Shown: positions 1-7,101 of the stretch, one piece after another
How positions within the stretch are numbered: the stretch's first letter is position 1
How the letters are laid out: each line of letters begins with the position of its first letter
Assembly: GCA_013214445.1 (NCBI GenBank)
Contig: JABSPG010000012.1
Coordinates: 1-27,530, forward strand
Direction of reading: 5' to 3'
DNA length: 27,530 nucleotides
DNA from: Ekhidna sp.
GTDB lineage: Bacteria; Bacteroidota; Bacteroidia; Cytophagales; Cyclobacteriaceae
Translations under genes and position numbers: made by a program
The notes under the pieces: generated by a model
What the model saw: only the letters and a program-made list of their open reading frames with translations
What the model was told of the DNA's origin: nothing
Database searches by the model: none

Positions 1-438
1 GACAGAGACTCCAACCGCTACTTGTTCTACGTCTGAAGTGGCTGACACTACGTTTCCAAAATCGTCTGTTGTAGATTTGATGAAATTTTGAGGGTTTAGA
101 AATTGACCACTATTCTGAATGAACTCAATCTTTGGGTCAATCCCAATCCAAGTAGGCACTTTGAGAGTGGTATTCAATAGATTGTAGTACTCAATTTCTT
201 TAAAGTCTTTTAAGTCATAGTCAAGTTGCAGCTTCGGGTCTAATCCACCCCGTGCTTCTCTGAGAACAGCATCAGCATTGTCCGTTAGTAAATTGGCCTG
301 CTTAACTATTGGATGATATGACAGTGTCATTTTGAAGATATCCTCCAATGAAAGGTAGGTGGTATCGGTCAGCTGTGTGGAGTCTTGCCCCATCGCTAAA
401 CGACTTGTTAAAAAGACCAGCAAGAAGAGTTTTCTCAT
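1..438 (-). CDS. TolC-family outer membrane protein, N-terminal part (runs off left edge)
   Basis: This is the first 146 codons of an outer-membrane channel protein that continues beyond position 1. The N-terminus is a signal peptide (MRK start, hydrophobic LLVFLTSRLAMG, probable cleavage just before or after Q18), followed by the TolC-type opening SLEDIFKMTLSYHPIVKQA, in which a helix begins the periplasmic coiled-coil barrel. The ATG overlaps the stop of the preceding adaptor gene by four bases (ATGA, 435-438), so the two are translationally coupled. It is the last visible gene of a minus-strand TetR, ABC exporter, HlyD, TolC operon and would form the outer-membrane exit duct of that exporter. 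The family call rests on the N-terminus and gene order only; the rest of the protein is outside the window. Confidence 0.75.
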   Translation of the reverse strand, partial: MRKLFLLVFLTSRLAMGQDSTQLTDTTYLSLEDIFKMTLSYHPIVKQANLLTDNADAVLREARGGLDPKLQLDYDLKDFKEIEYYNLLNTTLKVPTWIGIDPKIEFIQNSGQFLNPQNFIKSTTDDFGNVVSATSDVEQVAVGVSV

Positions 439-1769
439 TTCTTTTCTGTCTTTTCCAATCCTTCTATCTCATCATAAATGGTAGGAGGGAAGCCATTCAT
501 GTTTCGCCATATTTCATACCAAATCGGCACGTCACTAAGCATCACCCAGCCTTTGGCTCCTGAACCAAGACGCAGTAATGCTGGCCAATCATCATCTTCA
601 GGATCGGGCTTAACAAGTATTCTAAATGATCCATTGGTGCTTTGAACTCTGTCAATAATCGCAACTTCCCCTCCGAAGGTTCCAATGGAAGCGTTTGGCC
701 ATCCCGAAAATTGTAATGCCGGCCATCCATCAAATTCGATTCGTACCTTTCTTCCTGCTTTTAAGAGCGGAACGTCCATCGGTTTCACATACATTTCTAC
801 GGCTACATCATCTGATTTAGGAAGAATTGTAGCTACTGCTTCACCTTCCTTAATAGTTTCTCCAAGACCAGCTTTGACTGCTTGAACTAAAAACCCTGAC
901 TGAGGGGCAATGATTTGATATTGAGATTGTCTTACCAGCACATTGGTGATTTCATTTTCCATCTTAGCAATTTCGGCTTGCGTCTCATTCAAACTCGCGA
1001 TTGTTCCATTTAGATCGGATCTGGCCTTACTTATTTTGTCGGTGTAATCAGCATCAATGGAAGCCAACTCTAAGTTTGCATTTGCAAGATCTGCTTTTCG
1101 TTGCAGCCATTCGTTTTCTGCTTTCAGCACTTTTGCAGCACTTTCCTGGAGCTTGGTTTCGATCTCTTGGTATTTTGTCAGGGTAATGTTTCCTGCTTCA
1201 TACCTGTTCTTGTTTCGCTCAAAAATGCTTTCGGAGTTGTCGTTATTTACCTGCTCAGCAATGTACGCCAAGCTGTCTGCTTCTAGTTTTAAACCAGCTT
1301 GCCGAAGTTTATTTTTTCCTTGGGCCATCTTCGCTGTTAGCGCATTTTGAAGAGCTACAATCTGTCGGTTTAAAGCATCTACCTTGGATTCTTTGGCATC
1401 TGCAGCATTTTTCTTGGCTGTCAGTTGCTCCTGCATTCGAGGGATAATGTCAGGATCAAAGAACTTATCCTTGATTTCCGAGATCGTCATAATGGTATCT
1501 CCGGCATTTACAAACTGGCCTTCAATGACATGCCATTTCTCAATTCTTCCGGCAATGGCCGTTTCTACCTTTTGTGGCCTGTTCATGGGATTCAAGGCAG
1601 TAAGCTTACCTTGTCCTCTGATATTCTGCTGCCATGGTAGAAAGAGAAAAAGAATAAAAAGAAGAACAATGACCATTAGCACTTTTGCTACGGTACGTCC
1701 TACTCCTGGGGTCTTTAAGGTCCTCAGGGAGTAAAGCTGTGTTTCTGCTAGCTTATCTAAATGGTCCAT
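435..1769 (-). CDS. HlyD-family membrane fusion protein (periplasmic adaptor)
   Basis: A 444-residue adaptor linking an inner-membrane ABC exporter to a TolC-type channel. A cytoplasmic N-terminus of about 28 residues is followed by one membrane segment (about 30-47, VLMVIVLLFILFLFL). Then come a biotinyl-lipoyl half motif (GRIEKWHVIEGQFVNAGDTI), a long coiled-coil hairpin rich in A, K, E, Q and N (roughly 105-285), the second lipoyl half (IIAPQSGFLVQAVKAGLGETIKEG, split here by topology) and a C-terminal beta-barrel region. The start chosen is the ATG at 1769, which overlaps the stop of the upstream exporter as TGATG; a TTG three bases further upstream is the only longer option. The gene lies between the exporter and a TolC gene, the usual type I secretion layout. 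The substrate cannot be told: no obvious small precursor peptide or RTX protein is visible nearby. Confidence 0.88.
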   Translation of the reverse strand: MDHLDKLAETQLYSLRTLKTPGVGRTVAKVLMVIVLLFILFLFLPWQQNIRGQGKLTALNPMNRPQKVETAIAGRIEKWHVIEGQFVNAGDTIMTISEIKDKFFDPDIIPRMQEQLTAKKNAADAKESKVDALNRQIVALQNALTAKMAQGKNKLRQAGLKLEADSLAYIAEQVNNDNSESIFERNKNRYEAGNITLTKYQEIETKLQESAAKVLKAENEWLQRKADLANANLELASIDADYTDKISKARSDLNGTIASLNETQAEIAKMENEITNVLVRQSQYQIIAPQSGFLVQAVKAGLGETIKEGEAVATILPKSDDVAVEMYVKPMDVPLLKAGRKVRIEFDGWPALQFSGWPNASIGTFGGEVAIIDRVQSTNGSFRILVKPDPEDDDWPALLRLGSGAKGWVMLSDVPIWYEIWRNMNGFPPTIYDEIEGLEKTEKK

Positions 1770-3931
1770 CAATAAATATCTTTAAGTATATCTTCTTGTT
1801 TAATAAGTTCCTCAAATGGGCCTAAGGCCTTGGCTTTTCCATTTTCCAGAAATAAAACTTCGTCACAGGCCGCCATGATCAAAGGATCATTGGAAACAAC
1901 AACGAGCGTCCACTTTTTGTCCTCGCTTGTAAGCATTTCTACAAGTTTTAGTCGTTCACCCTTGGTGAAGTTGTTGAAGAAGTCATTGAGGATTAGCATG
2001 GCAGGCTTCTTAGCAAGGCATCTAGCTAGTACTAGCTTGTTGATAAATGCGGAAGAGAATCCCTTGCCACCACTTAGCATCAGCGTGTTTAATCCGTCAC
2101 CTAGCGAGTTAATATCTTTCGTGAGCCCTACTTGTTCAATCGCTTCTATGGCGTCTTTTATGTCAGATGTAGGTTTTCCCACCAGTATATTTTCCAGGAT
2201 GGTGCCTTCGAAGATGTCTTCTTGAGAGACGTTTTTCCCTATTTTATCCCGTATATATGTCGCATCCAAGTCTCTAAGTGAGTAGTTATTATAAGTCATG
2301 ATACCGCTAAAGTTGGTATGAATACCGGCAATTATGTTGGTCAGTGTTGTTTTTCCTGAACCGCTACCACCGCTCAAACACATTGATGACCCCTTGTTTA
2401 ACGTAAAGGATATGTTACTAAGCGAAGGCTTTTTAGAAGCCGGATATGTGTAAGACACTTTGTCTAGTACTACCGCATATCCATCTTTTAGCTGACTAGG
2501 AGGGATATCGATACCACCTGTGTTTTCAAGTGGAAGATCGGTAACATGTGAGATTTTATCTACTGCAGTTAGCATATCATAAACGACATCCATGTACATG
2601 ATGATCTTCTCAACAGAAGCAAGCACAAGAATAATAATCACCTCTGCAGCTACAAATTGCCCAAGCGTAATCTCTCTTTGAATCACGAGAATAGTACCAA
2701 GGATAAGAAGACCTCCGGTAATAACCGCTTTGAATAGCAAGATGAATGCATATTGAGAAATAAGAATCTTGAAGTGTGAGCTTCTATTCTCCAGATAATT
2801 GTTGACCAAGTAATCAGTTTTTCTAAGTGGTAAGATGGTATTTCCTGCAAGTTTGAAAGAGTATAGGGTTCGCGCCATCTCCTCCAGCCAATACACCACT
2901 TTGTACTTGTACTTAGACTCCATAATCGCACTTTTGAGTCCCTTAGGCCCTGTGAGAAAGAATATTAGGAACAGTAATCCCAAAAGTCCAATACCGAATA
3001 CCACAAAGAATGGATGATAAAATGAGAGTAATAGAAGCCCGAATAGGATTTGTATGATACCTGTCGATAAATCAATGAGTATTTTGGGTAGTCCTTTTTG
3101 TAAGGTCAGAACGTCAAAGAAACGGTTCATTAGTTCTGGCATATGCATGTTTAGCACTGCTTCCATCTTTATTCTAGGAACCCTAAATGCAAATTCAAAT
3201 GCAGATTTGGTGAATACCCTCCGCTGCAAATACTCTACTATGGTAATTTGAAGAACCTGAAGTATGCCTGTCCCTAATGTCCCTACTATGATCAAAACGA
3301 TAAGGAGGTAGACAGAACTAAAGACCACTCCACCTGAAATGAGCTCTACGGCTGCTTGAATGCCAAGTGGTAGCGACAAGCTTACAAGACCGATGAGGGC
3401 AGCATAGAAGAAGATGTATAGAATGTCTTTTCGATCAGCCGACAGTAGTTGAAAAAGTCGATTCATTGGGGAAGCCTTTTCAGACTCAGTTCCGCTCATG
3501 AAATTTTGATATGCAAAGCAAGAAAGTGTCAAAACTTCACCTTCCCCATTTGTGGAGAATTTGATGTCAGATAAATTGTCGGCTTCCAGTGTTCTTACCT
3601 CACCTGTGTTGGTAATGAATTCAAGAACGATTTTCTTCTTTACTTTTTTGATAAAGGTTGGGTAGAAACCATCTTGTTCGACAAAAACAATAAGCGGAGT
3701 TTTATTATCAGTAATGAGTTCACCCAATGTAGGATAGTTCAGATGTTTTTCGATCATCACTATTCCAGCATCATTGGCTGCCTCAATCAAGTCTCGCTGA
3801 AATTCAGTGACCTCATGAGATTCATACTGACGTGGAGTGATGTCTACTCCTTTCAGCTTAGAAATATTTAGATCAATCTTGAGCTTTACCGTACATTCTT
3901 GTAAGCACCTGATTATTTGCTGATTATTCAT
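1769..3931 (-). CDS. ABC exporter with C39-like N-terminal domain, membrane domain and degenerate ATPase
   Basis: A 720-residue fused half-transporter of the bacteriocin/type I secretion class. Residues 1-145 resemble a C39 peptidase fold but lack the catalytic Cys and His (the usual GH pair region reads DGFYPTF), like the inactive domain of HlyB. Residues about 170-450 hold five or six membrane segments. In the nucleotide-binding domain (about 485-720) Walker A is intact (GGSGSGKTT, 521-529) and Q570 fits the Q-loop. By ungapped alignment to canonical exporters the signature position reads FSSAF (625-629) instead of LSGGQ, Walker B reads LILND (646-650) instead of LILDE, and the H-loop His is Asn681. 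The start overlaps the TetR stop by eight bases; the stop overlaps the adaptor start. The protein may pair with an active subunit elsewhere, or these changes may be normal for its Bacteroidota subfamily. Confidence 0.88.
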   Translation of the reverse strand: MNNQQIIRCLQECTVKLKIDLNISKLKGVDITPRQYESHEVTEFQRDLIEAANDAGIVMIEKHLNYPTLGELITDNKTPLIVFVEQDGFYPTFIKKVKKKIVLEFITNTGEVRTLEADNLSDIKFSTNGEGEVLTLSCFAYQNFMSGTESEKASPMNRLFQLLSADRKDILYIFFYAALIGLVSLSLPLGIQAAVELISGGVVFSSVYLLIVLIIVGTLGTGILQVLQITIVEYLQRRVFTKSAFEFAFRVPRIKMEAVLNMHMPELMNRFFDVLTLQKGLPKILIDLSTGIIQILFGLLLLSFYHPFFVVFGIGLLGLLFLIFFLTGPKGLKSAIMESKYKYKVVYWLEEMARTLYSFKLAGNTILPLRKTDYLVNNYLENRSSHFKILISQYAFILLFKAVITGGLLILGTILVIQREITLGQFVAAEVIIILVLASVEKIIMYMDVVYDMLTAVDKISHVTDLPLENTGGIDIPPSQLKDGYAVVLDKVSYTYPASKKPSLSNISFTLNKGSSMCLSGGSGSGKTTLTNIIAGIHTNFSGIMTYNNYSLRDLDATYIRDKIGKNVSQEDIFEGTILENILVGKPTSDIKDAIEAIEQVGLTKDINSLGDGLNTLMLSGGKGFSSAFINKLVLARCLAKKPAMLILNDFFNNFTKGERLKLVEMLTSEDKKWTLVVVSNDPLIMAACDEVLFLENGKAKALGPFEELIKQEDILKDIY

Positions 3932-4604
3932 TTCTTAAAGCGTTGAAAATGATGGTAGAAAGGAACTGATAATTTTTCTCATAGATACCTTCATCAAACT
4001 TTAGGTCCGATAGTCTAGGAAGATGTTCTGCAAAAAATAGTTGCTGATGAGAAGCCTCTAAACAAGTACTAGTCAATGAACGTGCATATTCAAAATTTGG
4101 ATTGATCTCCAACATATAGTTTGCGATTGTCATGCAGAGTGATTTATAACCCCTAAACACACCTTCTTTGTTTATTTCATCCACATTTTTTGTTAAGTAT
4201 GTCTTATCCGACTCATTAATAACAATTCTCTGAAGGACTTCCTCGCTGATTCCAGGGAAGTGATCGTCATTAATCAACTTGCTAGTGATCAGTTTGATTG
4301 CAATCTTCAGTTTTTGTCGAGAGTCTGAAATATTATGAGTCTCGAAGGTGATTTTGTATTCAACGTAGCTCCAATACCATGAGATCAGATAGACCAATAG
4401 TCTATGTTTATTTTCAAAGTATCTATAAATCGAAGCTTCAGTGGAACTAATTCGGTTAGAAAGTTTTTTAAATGTGAAAGCTTCAAACCCAATCTCATCG
4501 ATTAAAAAAATCCCATCTCTCACAATTTTTTGTCCTAATTCACTTGATTGTGGGTCTCTCAGATAAAGGACCGGATTTAGTTGTATTTGAAGTTTCGCTA
4601 TCAT
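3924..4604 (-). CDS. TetR-family transcriptional regulator
   Basis: A 226-residue regulator. The N-terminal helix-turn-helix spans about residues 20-70, with the TetR pattern ELGQKIVRDGIFLIDEIGF, then FTFKKLSNRISSTEASIYRYF and the typical ENKHRLLVYLISWYW. The remaining all-helical part would bind ligand and dimerise. The reading frame is open to a longer ATG at 4709 (261 residues), but I chose the ATG at 4604: the extra 35 residues are low-complexity and hydrophobic, and a -7 promoter box (TAAATTTG on the minus strand, 4630-4623) lies inside that extension, placing the transcript start close to 4616. The stop overlaps the ABC exporter start by eight bases. It is the first gene of the export operon and faces a second efflux operon, so it is likely a repressor of one or both; that role is inference. 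Confidence 0.85.
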   Translation of the reverse strand: MIAKLQIQLNPVLYLRDPQSSELGQKIVRDGIFLIDEIGFEAFTFKKLSNRISSTEASIYRYFENKHRLLVYLISWYWSYVEYKITFETHNISDSRQKLKIAIKLITSKLINDDHFPGISEEVLQRIVINESDKTYLTKNVDEINKEGVFRGYKSLCMTIANYMLEINPNFEYARSLTSTCLEASHQQLFFAEHLPRLSDLKFDEGIYEKNYQFLSTIIFNALRNE

Positions 4605-4622
4605 GATTTCTATTTGAGCTAT

Positions 4623-4630
4623 CAAATTTA
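4623..4630 (-). promoter_or_regulatory. Candidate -7 promoter element of the TetR-led operon
   Basis: The minus strand reads TAAATTTG, an exact fit to the Bacteroidota -7 consensus TAnnTTTG, ending 18 bases upstream of the TetR ATG at 4604. No TTTG -33 box is found at the expected distance, so it is only half a promoter. It supports the shorter TetR start. Confidence 0.4.
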
Positions 4631-4651
4631 ATAGTAAAACTATCATTACGT

Positions 4652-4735
4652 ATGAATTTATACTTGGTTTATTTTTTTTCACCCAAGATTTTGCTAATAT
4701 TGAAGTCATTAGTCCTTTTTATTTTGAGTTTTTGA
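4652..4735 (+). CDS. Possible small hydrophobic protein or leader peptide (27 aa)
   Basis: A short plus-strand ORF (starts MNLYLVYFFSPK, ends LVLFILSF) encodes a single strongly hydrophobic segment of about 20 residues. Its TGA stop lies six bases before the stem of an intrinsic terminator (4742-4774), an arrangement seen both in small membrane-peptide genes and in leader peptides of attenuated operons. It is antisense to the disfavoured 5' extension of the TetR frame and lies 255 bases before the plus-strand adaptor gene. T-rich DNA gives hydrophobic codons by chance, no clear promoter is seen upstream, and nothing in its sequence is recognisable, so it may not be a gene. Confidence 0.2.
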   Translation: MNLYLVYFFSPKILLILKSLVLFILSF

Positions 4736-4741
4736 CCTTTG

Positions 4742-4774
4742 GGTTCAGGAATTAGTCCTCCTGAACCTTTTTTT
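4742..4774 (+). terminator. Rho-independent terminator in the divergent region
   Basis: A perfect 9-bp stem (GGTTCAGGA at 4742-4750, TCCTGAACC at 4759-4767) with an 8-base loop is followed by seven T. It reads rightward, yet no recognised plus-strand gene precedes it. It may end the small ORF at 4652-4735, stop antisense transcripts from the TetR gene, or act as an attenuator for the efflux operon at 4990. Confidence 0.6.
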
Positions 4775-4846
4775 ATGCCCATTTTTCAAGGGTTCCCCCT
4801 CTCACGCAAGCTCCTAATTCTCCTTAATCTCTTCTGATCGAAAACG

Positions 4847-4879
4847 AACACTTTTCTGTACCATTTTGTACATCGTGTT
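4847..4879. promoter_or_regulatory. Candidate operator (nested inverted repeat)
   Basis: TGTAC (4857-4861) and GTACA (4868-4872), separated by six bases, are flanked by outer arms AACAC (4847-4851) and GTGTT (4875-4879). A TATAAT lies at 4885-4890. Size and near-palindromic form suit a TetR dimer, and it sits between the two divergent operons. The assignment to the neighbouring regulator is inference. Confidence 0.3.
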
Positions 4880-4989
4880 TTTCTTATAATCATTGATTGA
4901 ATTTTAAGTGACTGTTAATCAATTAGTTGTAATTAGTGGCATTCTTCTTGGCATAGTGGCATTCGGAAACCTAAACGACCAAAAACTCA

Positions 4990-6237
4990 ATGGACAGGAA
5001 GATTAAAAAGAAAAAGTGGACAATTAAGAAGATCAGTATTTATTGCGGAAGCGGTCTTCTGGTATTTTTCATCGTTTATAATTTTCTCCTCTCTGGAGGC
5101 GGCACTAGACTAAACGTAGAAAGAAATAAAATCAACATTGCGACCGTTCACGAAGGAGATTTTCAGGAATTTATACCAGTCGATGGAAGTGTCCTGCCTA
5201 TCAAGACAATCAGATTAGATGCAATCGAAGGTGGAGTAGTGTCTAAGAAGCACTTTGATGGAGGTATTCTCGTCAAGAAGGGAGATACCATCCTGACTTT
5301 GACTAATAACGACCTCATACAAAGCTTTGTAAGAGAGGAAACGCAAGCTTCGATTTTGGTGAACAACCTTGAGAATACTAAACTCAGCCTACAGAGGAAT
5401 CAATTTGATCTAAAGAGAAGTCTTATCGAATTAGATTACCAGATAGATGCAGCTAAGGATGCATATGAACGTGGAGAAAAGCTCTTTGAAGATAAAATTA
5501 TCTCAGAACAAGAATATCTGAATCTCAAACGGGAATACAATCGATTGGTTGATAACCGAAAGATTCAAATCGAATCAAATGAATTTGACGCCCGAAATGC
5601 TAAGCTTCAGATTAAGCAAACGGAGGAGACGCTCATTCGTACCAAGAACAACCTTGCAATGATCAAAAGGAATTTAGAAAACCTGTTCATTAAGGCTCCA
5701 ATTGATGGCCGTCTCTCTACGGTGAATGTGGAAGTGGGTGAATCGATTGCTACTGGACAAAACATTGGGCAGATAGACGATCTCAATGGATTTAAGGTTC
5801 GTGCAACTATTGATGAGCATTATATATCTAGAATATATGAGGGGCTCAATGGCTCATTCACTTTTGCGGGTAATGACTTTGGATTGGCAATTACTAAAGT
5901 CTATCCAGAAGTAAACAATGGGTTTTTTGAGGTAGATATGGCCTTTGATACCATTCCTAATGGAATCAGAAGAGGTCAGACACTACAAATTAGACTTCAG
6001 CTAAGTGAGAATATCACTGCAGTACAGATTCCTAGAGGTAGTTTTTATCAAACCACCGGAGGTAACTGGATTTTTGTGGTGAATGAGGGAGAGACTGAGG
6101 CGGTAAGGAGAGATATTCGTCTAGGCCGACAGAACCAACGATACTACGAAGTGGTGGAAGGATTGCAACCTGGGGAGAAAGTAGTTGTCTCTTCTTACAG
6201 AGGATACGAAGACAAAGACATACTTGTAGTAAAGTAG
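4990..6237 (+). CDS. Efflux periplasmic adaptor (MacA/HlyD-like)
   Basis: A 415-residue adaptor. A lysine-rich cytoplasmic start (KIKKKKWTIKK) precedes one membrane segment (about 17-36). It is followed by a lipoyl half motif around 75-105 (GGVVSKKHFDGGILVKKGD), a coiled-coil hairpin of about 110 residues, the second half motif (IKAPIDGRLSTVNVEVGES), a beta-barrel and a C-terminal membrane-proximal domain (ending with GLQPGEKVVVSSYRGYEDKD). This is the layout of MacA-type adaptors that work with MacB-like ABC transporters. The next gene, 60 bases on, is a MacB/LolD-type ATPase and the third is a TolC channel. Transcribed away from the TetR operon. The protein is unlike the HlyD adaptor at 435-1769 in length and sequence, so the two cassettes are not a simple duplication. 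Confidence 0.88.
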   Translation: MDRKIKKKKWTIKKISIYCGSGLLVFFIVYNFLLSGGGTRLNVERNKINIATVHEGDFQEFIPVDGSVLPIKTIRLDAIEGGVVSKKHFDGGILVKKGDTILTLTNNDLIQSFVREETQASILVNNLENTKLSLQRNQFDLKRSLIELDYQIDAAKDAYERGEKLFEDKIISEQEYLNLKREYNRLVDNRKIQIESNEFDARNAKLQIKQTEETLIRTKNNLAMIKRNLENLFIKAPIDGRLSTVNVEVGESIATGQNIGQIDDLNGFKVRATIDEHYISRIYEGLNGSFTFAGNDFGLAITKVYPEVNNGFFEVDMAFDTIPNGIRRGQTLQIRLQLSENITAVQIPRGSFYQTTGGNWIFVVNEGETEAVRRDIRLGRQNQRYYEVVEGLQPGEKVVVSSYRGYEDKDILVVK

Positions 6238-6297
6238 CCTAATTGATAACTAAATACACTTAATAAATAGAATCCAAAGACTAAACTCTAATAAATC

Positions 6298-7008
6298 ATG
6301 GAAAACGCTAAAGCACTTATTCAAACAAAGGACCTAAAAAAGTTCTACTACACGGACGAAATTGAAACTACAGCACTGGCTGGTGTGAACCTAACCATTA
6401 AAGAGGGCGAGTTTGTCGCCATTATGGGACCTTCAGGTTGTGGTAAATCGACATTACTCAATATTATTGGACTATTGGATAATCCTTCTGAGGGAGAGTT
6501 TCATTTTACTGACTTAGAAATCTCTCAGTACAAGGAGCGTCAGAGGGCAGATTTGCGAAAGGCAAACATTGGGTTTGTATTTCAAAGCTTTAACCTAATT
6601 GATGAGCTTACGGTGTTTGAAAACATTGAGCTGCCATTGATTTACTTAAAGTATTCTGCTTCTGAGCGTAAGAAGAGGGTAGAAGAGGTGATGGAGCATA
6701 TGAAAATTATGCATAGAAGAAATCACTTCCCTCAGCAGCTATCAGGTGGACAGCAGCAGCGTGTTGCTATCTCAAGAGCGGTAGTAGCTAAGCCTAAGTT
6801 AATTCTGGCAGATGAGCCAACTGGTAACTTAGACTCTGCAAACGGACAAGAAGTGATGAACCTGCTTACTGAGCTTAATGAAGCTGGGACTACAGTAATC
6901 ATGGTGACTCACTCTCCTGTTGATGCAGAATACTCACATAGAGTCGTTCATTTATTTGATGGTCAGATTGTCTCTGAAAACATCAATGCTAAGGAAGCTT
7001 TAGTGTAA
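6298..7008 (+). CDS. ABC transporter ATP-binding protein (MacB/LolD/FtsE type)
   Basis: A 236-residue stand-alone ATPase with every catalytic motif intact: Walker A GPSGCGKST (44-52), Q-loop Q96, signature LSGGQ (148-152), Walker B LILADEP (168-174) and H-loop His205. The phrase ADEPTGNLDS and the overall length are typical of the LolD/MacB/FtsE group, which power mechanotransmission by a separate four-helix permease rather than transport through the membrane core. It lies 60 bases after the adaptor and 93 bases before a TolC gene, clearly one cassette. The expected permease (FtsX/MacB fold) is absent between or beside them, so the ATPase must use a partner encoded elsewhere, or the permease has been lost. 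No membrane segment is present in this protein. Confidence 0.93.
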   Translation: MENAKALIQTKDLKKFYYTDEIETTALAGVNLTIKEGEFVAIMGPSGCGKSTLLNIIGLLDNPSEGEFHFTDLEISQYKERQRADLRKANIGFVFQSFNLIDELTVFENIELPLIYLKYSASERKKRVEEVMEHMKIMHRRNHFPQQLSGGQQQRVAISRAVVAKPKLILADEPTGNLDSANGQEVMNLLTELNEAGTTVIMVTHSPVDAEYSHRVVHLFDGQIVSENINAKEALV

Positions 7009-7036
7009 ACGCTTCATACTTACACATATCAGTATA

Positions 7037-7059
7037 CCACCTGCCTATGCGTAGGTGGG
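7037..7059 (+). other. Stem-loop between the efflux ATPase and TolC genes
   Basis: CCACCT (7037-7042) can pair with AGGTGG (7053-7058). A second register (7040-7047 with 7052-7059, two G-T pairs, loop TGCG) is also possible. There is no T run, so this is not a simple terminator. It is G+C-rich in an A+T-rich gap and could be an mRNA processing site or a dispersed repeat. Confidence 0.35.
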
Positions 7060-7101
7060 TGGGACTACTGTATCTCTGAAAACCTTACAAAGACCTTAAC
7101 C

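Larger units (their letters stand above)
4605..4989. other. Divergent intergenic region between two export operons
   Basis: This 385-bp A+T-rich stretch separates the TetR-led minus-strand operon from the plus-strand adaptor gene. It holds the probable TetR -7 box (4623-4630), a 27-codon hydrophobic ORF on the plus strand (4652-4735), an intrinsic terminator reading rightward (4742-4774), the nine-base direct repeat ATTAGTCCT at 4708 and 4751, and an inverted repeat around 4847-4879 with a TATAAT at 4885-4890 just downstream. The long TetR frame covers 4605-4709 but is not favoured as coding. Confidence 0.6.

Noticed and set aside
2060..2077. LSGG at residues 619-622 of the exporter as the ABC signature
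   Set aside because: Spacing to the LARCL helix is six residues too long; ungapped alignment puts FSSAF at the signature position.
1830..2225. A 131-codon plus-strand ORF opposite the exporter ATPase domain
   Set aside because: Serine-rich shadow of the nucleotide-binding domain coding sequence; no start signal or family resemblance.
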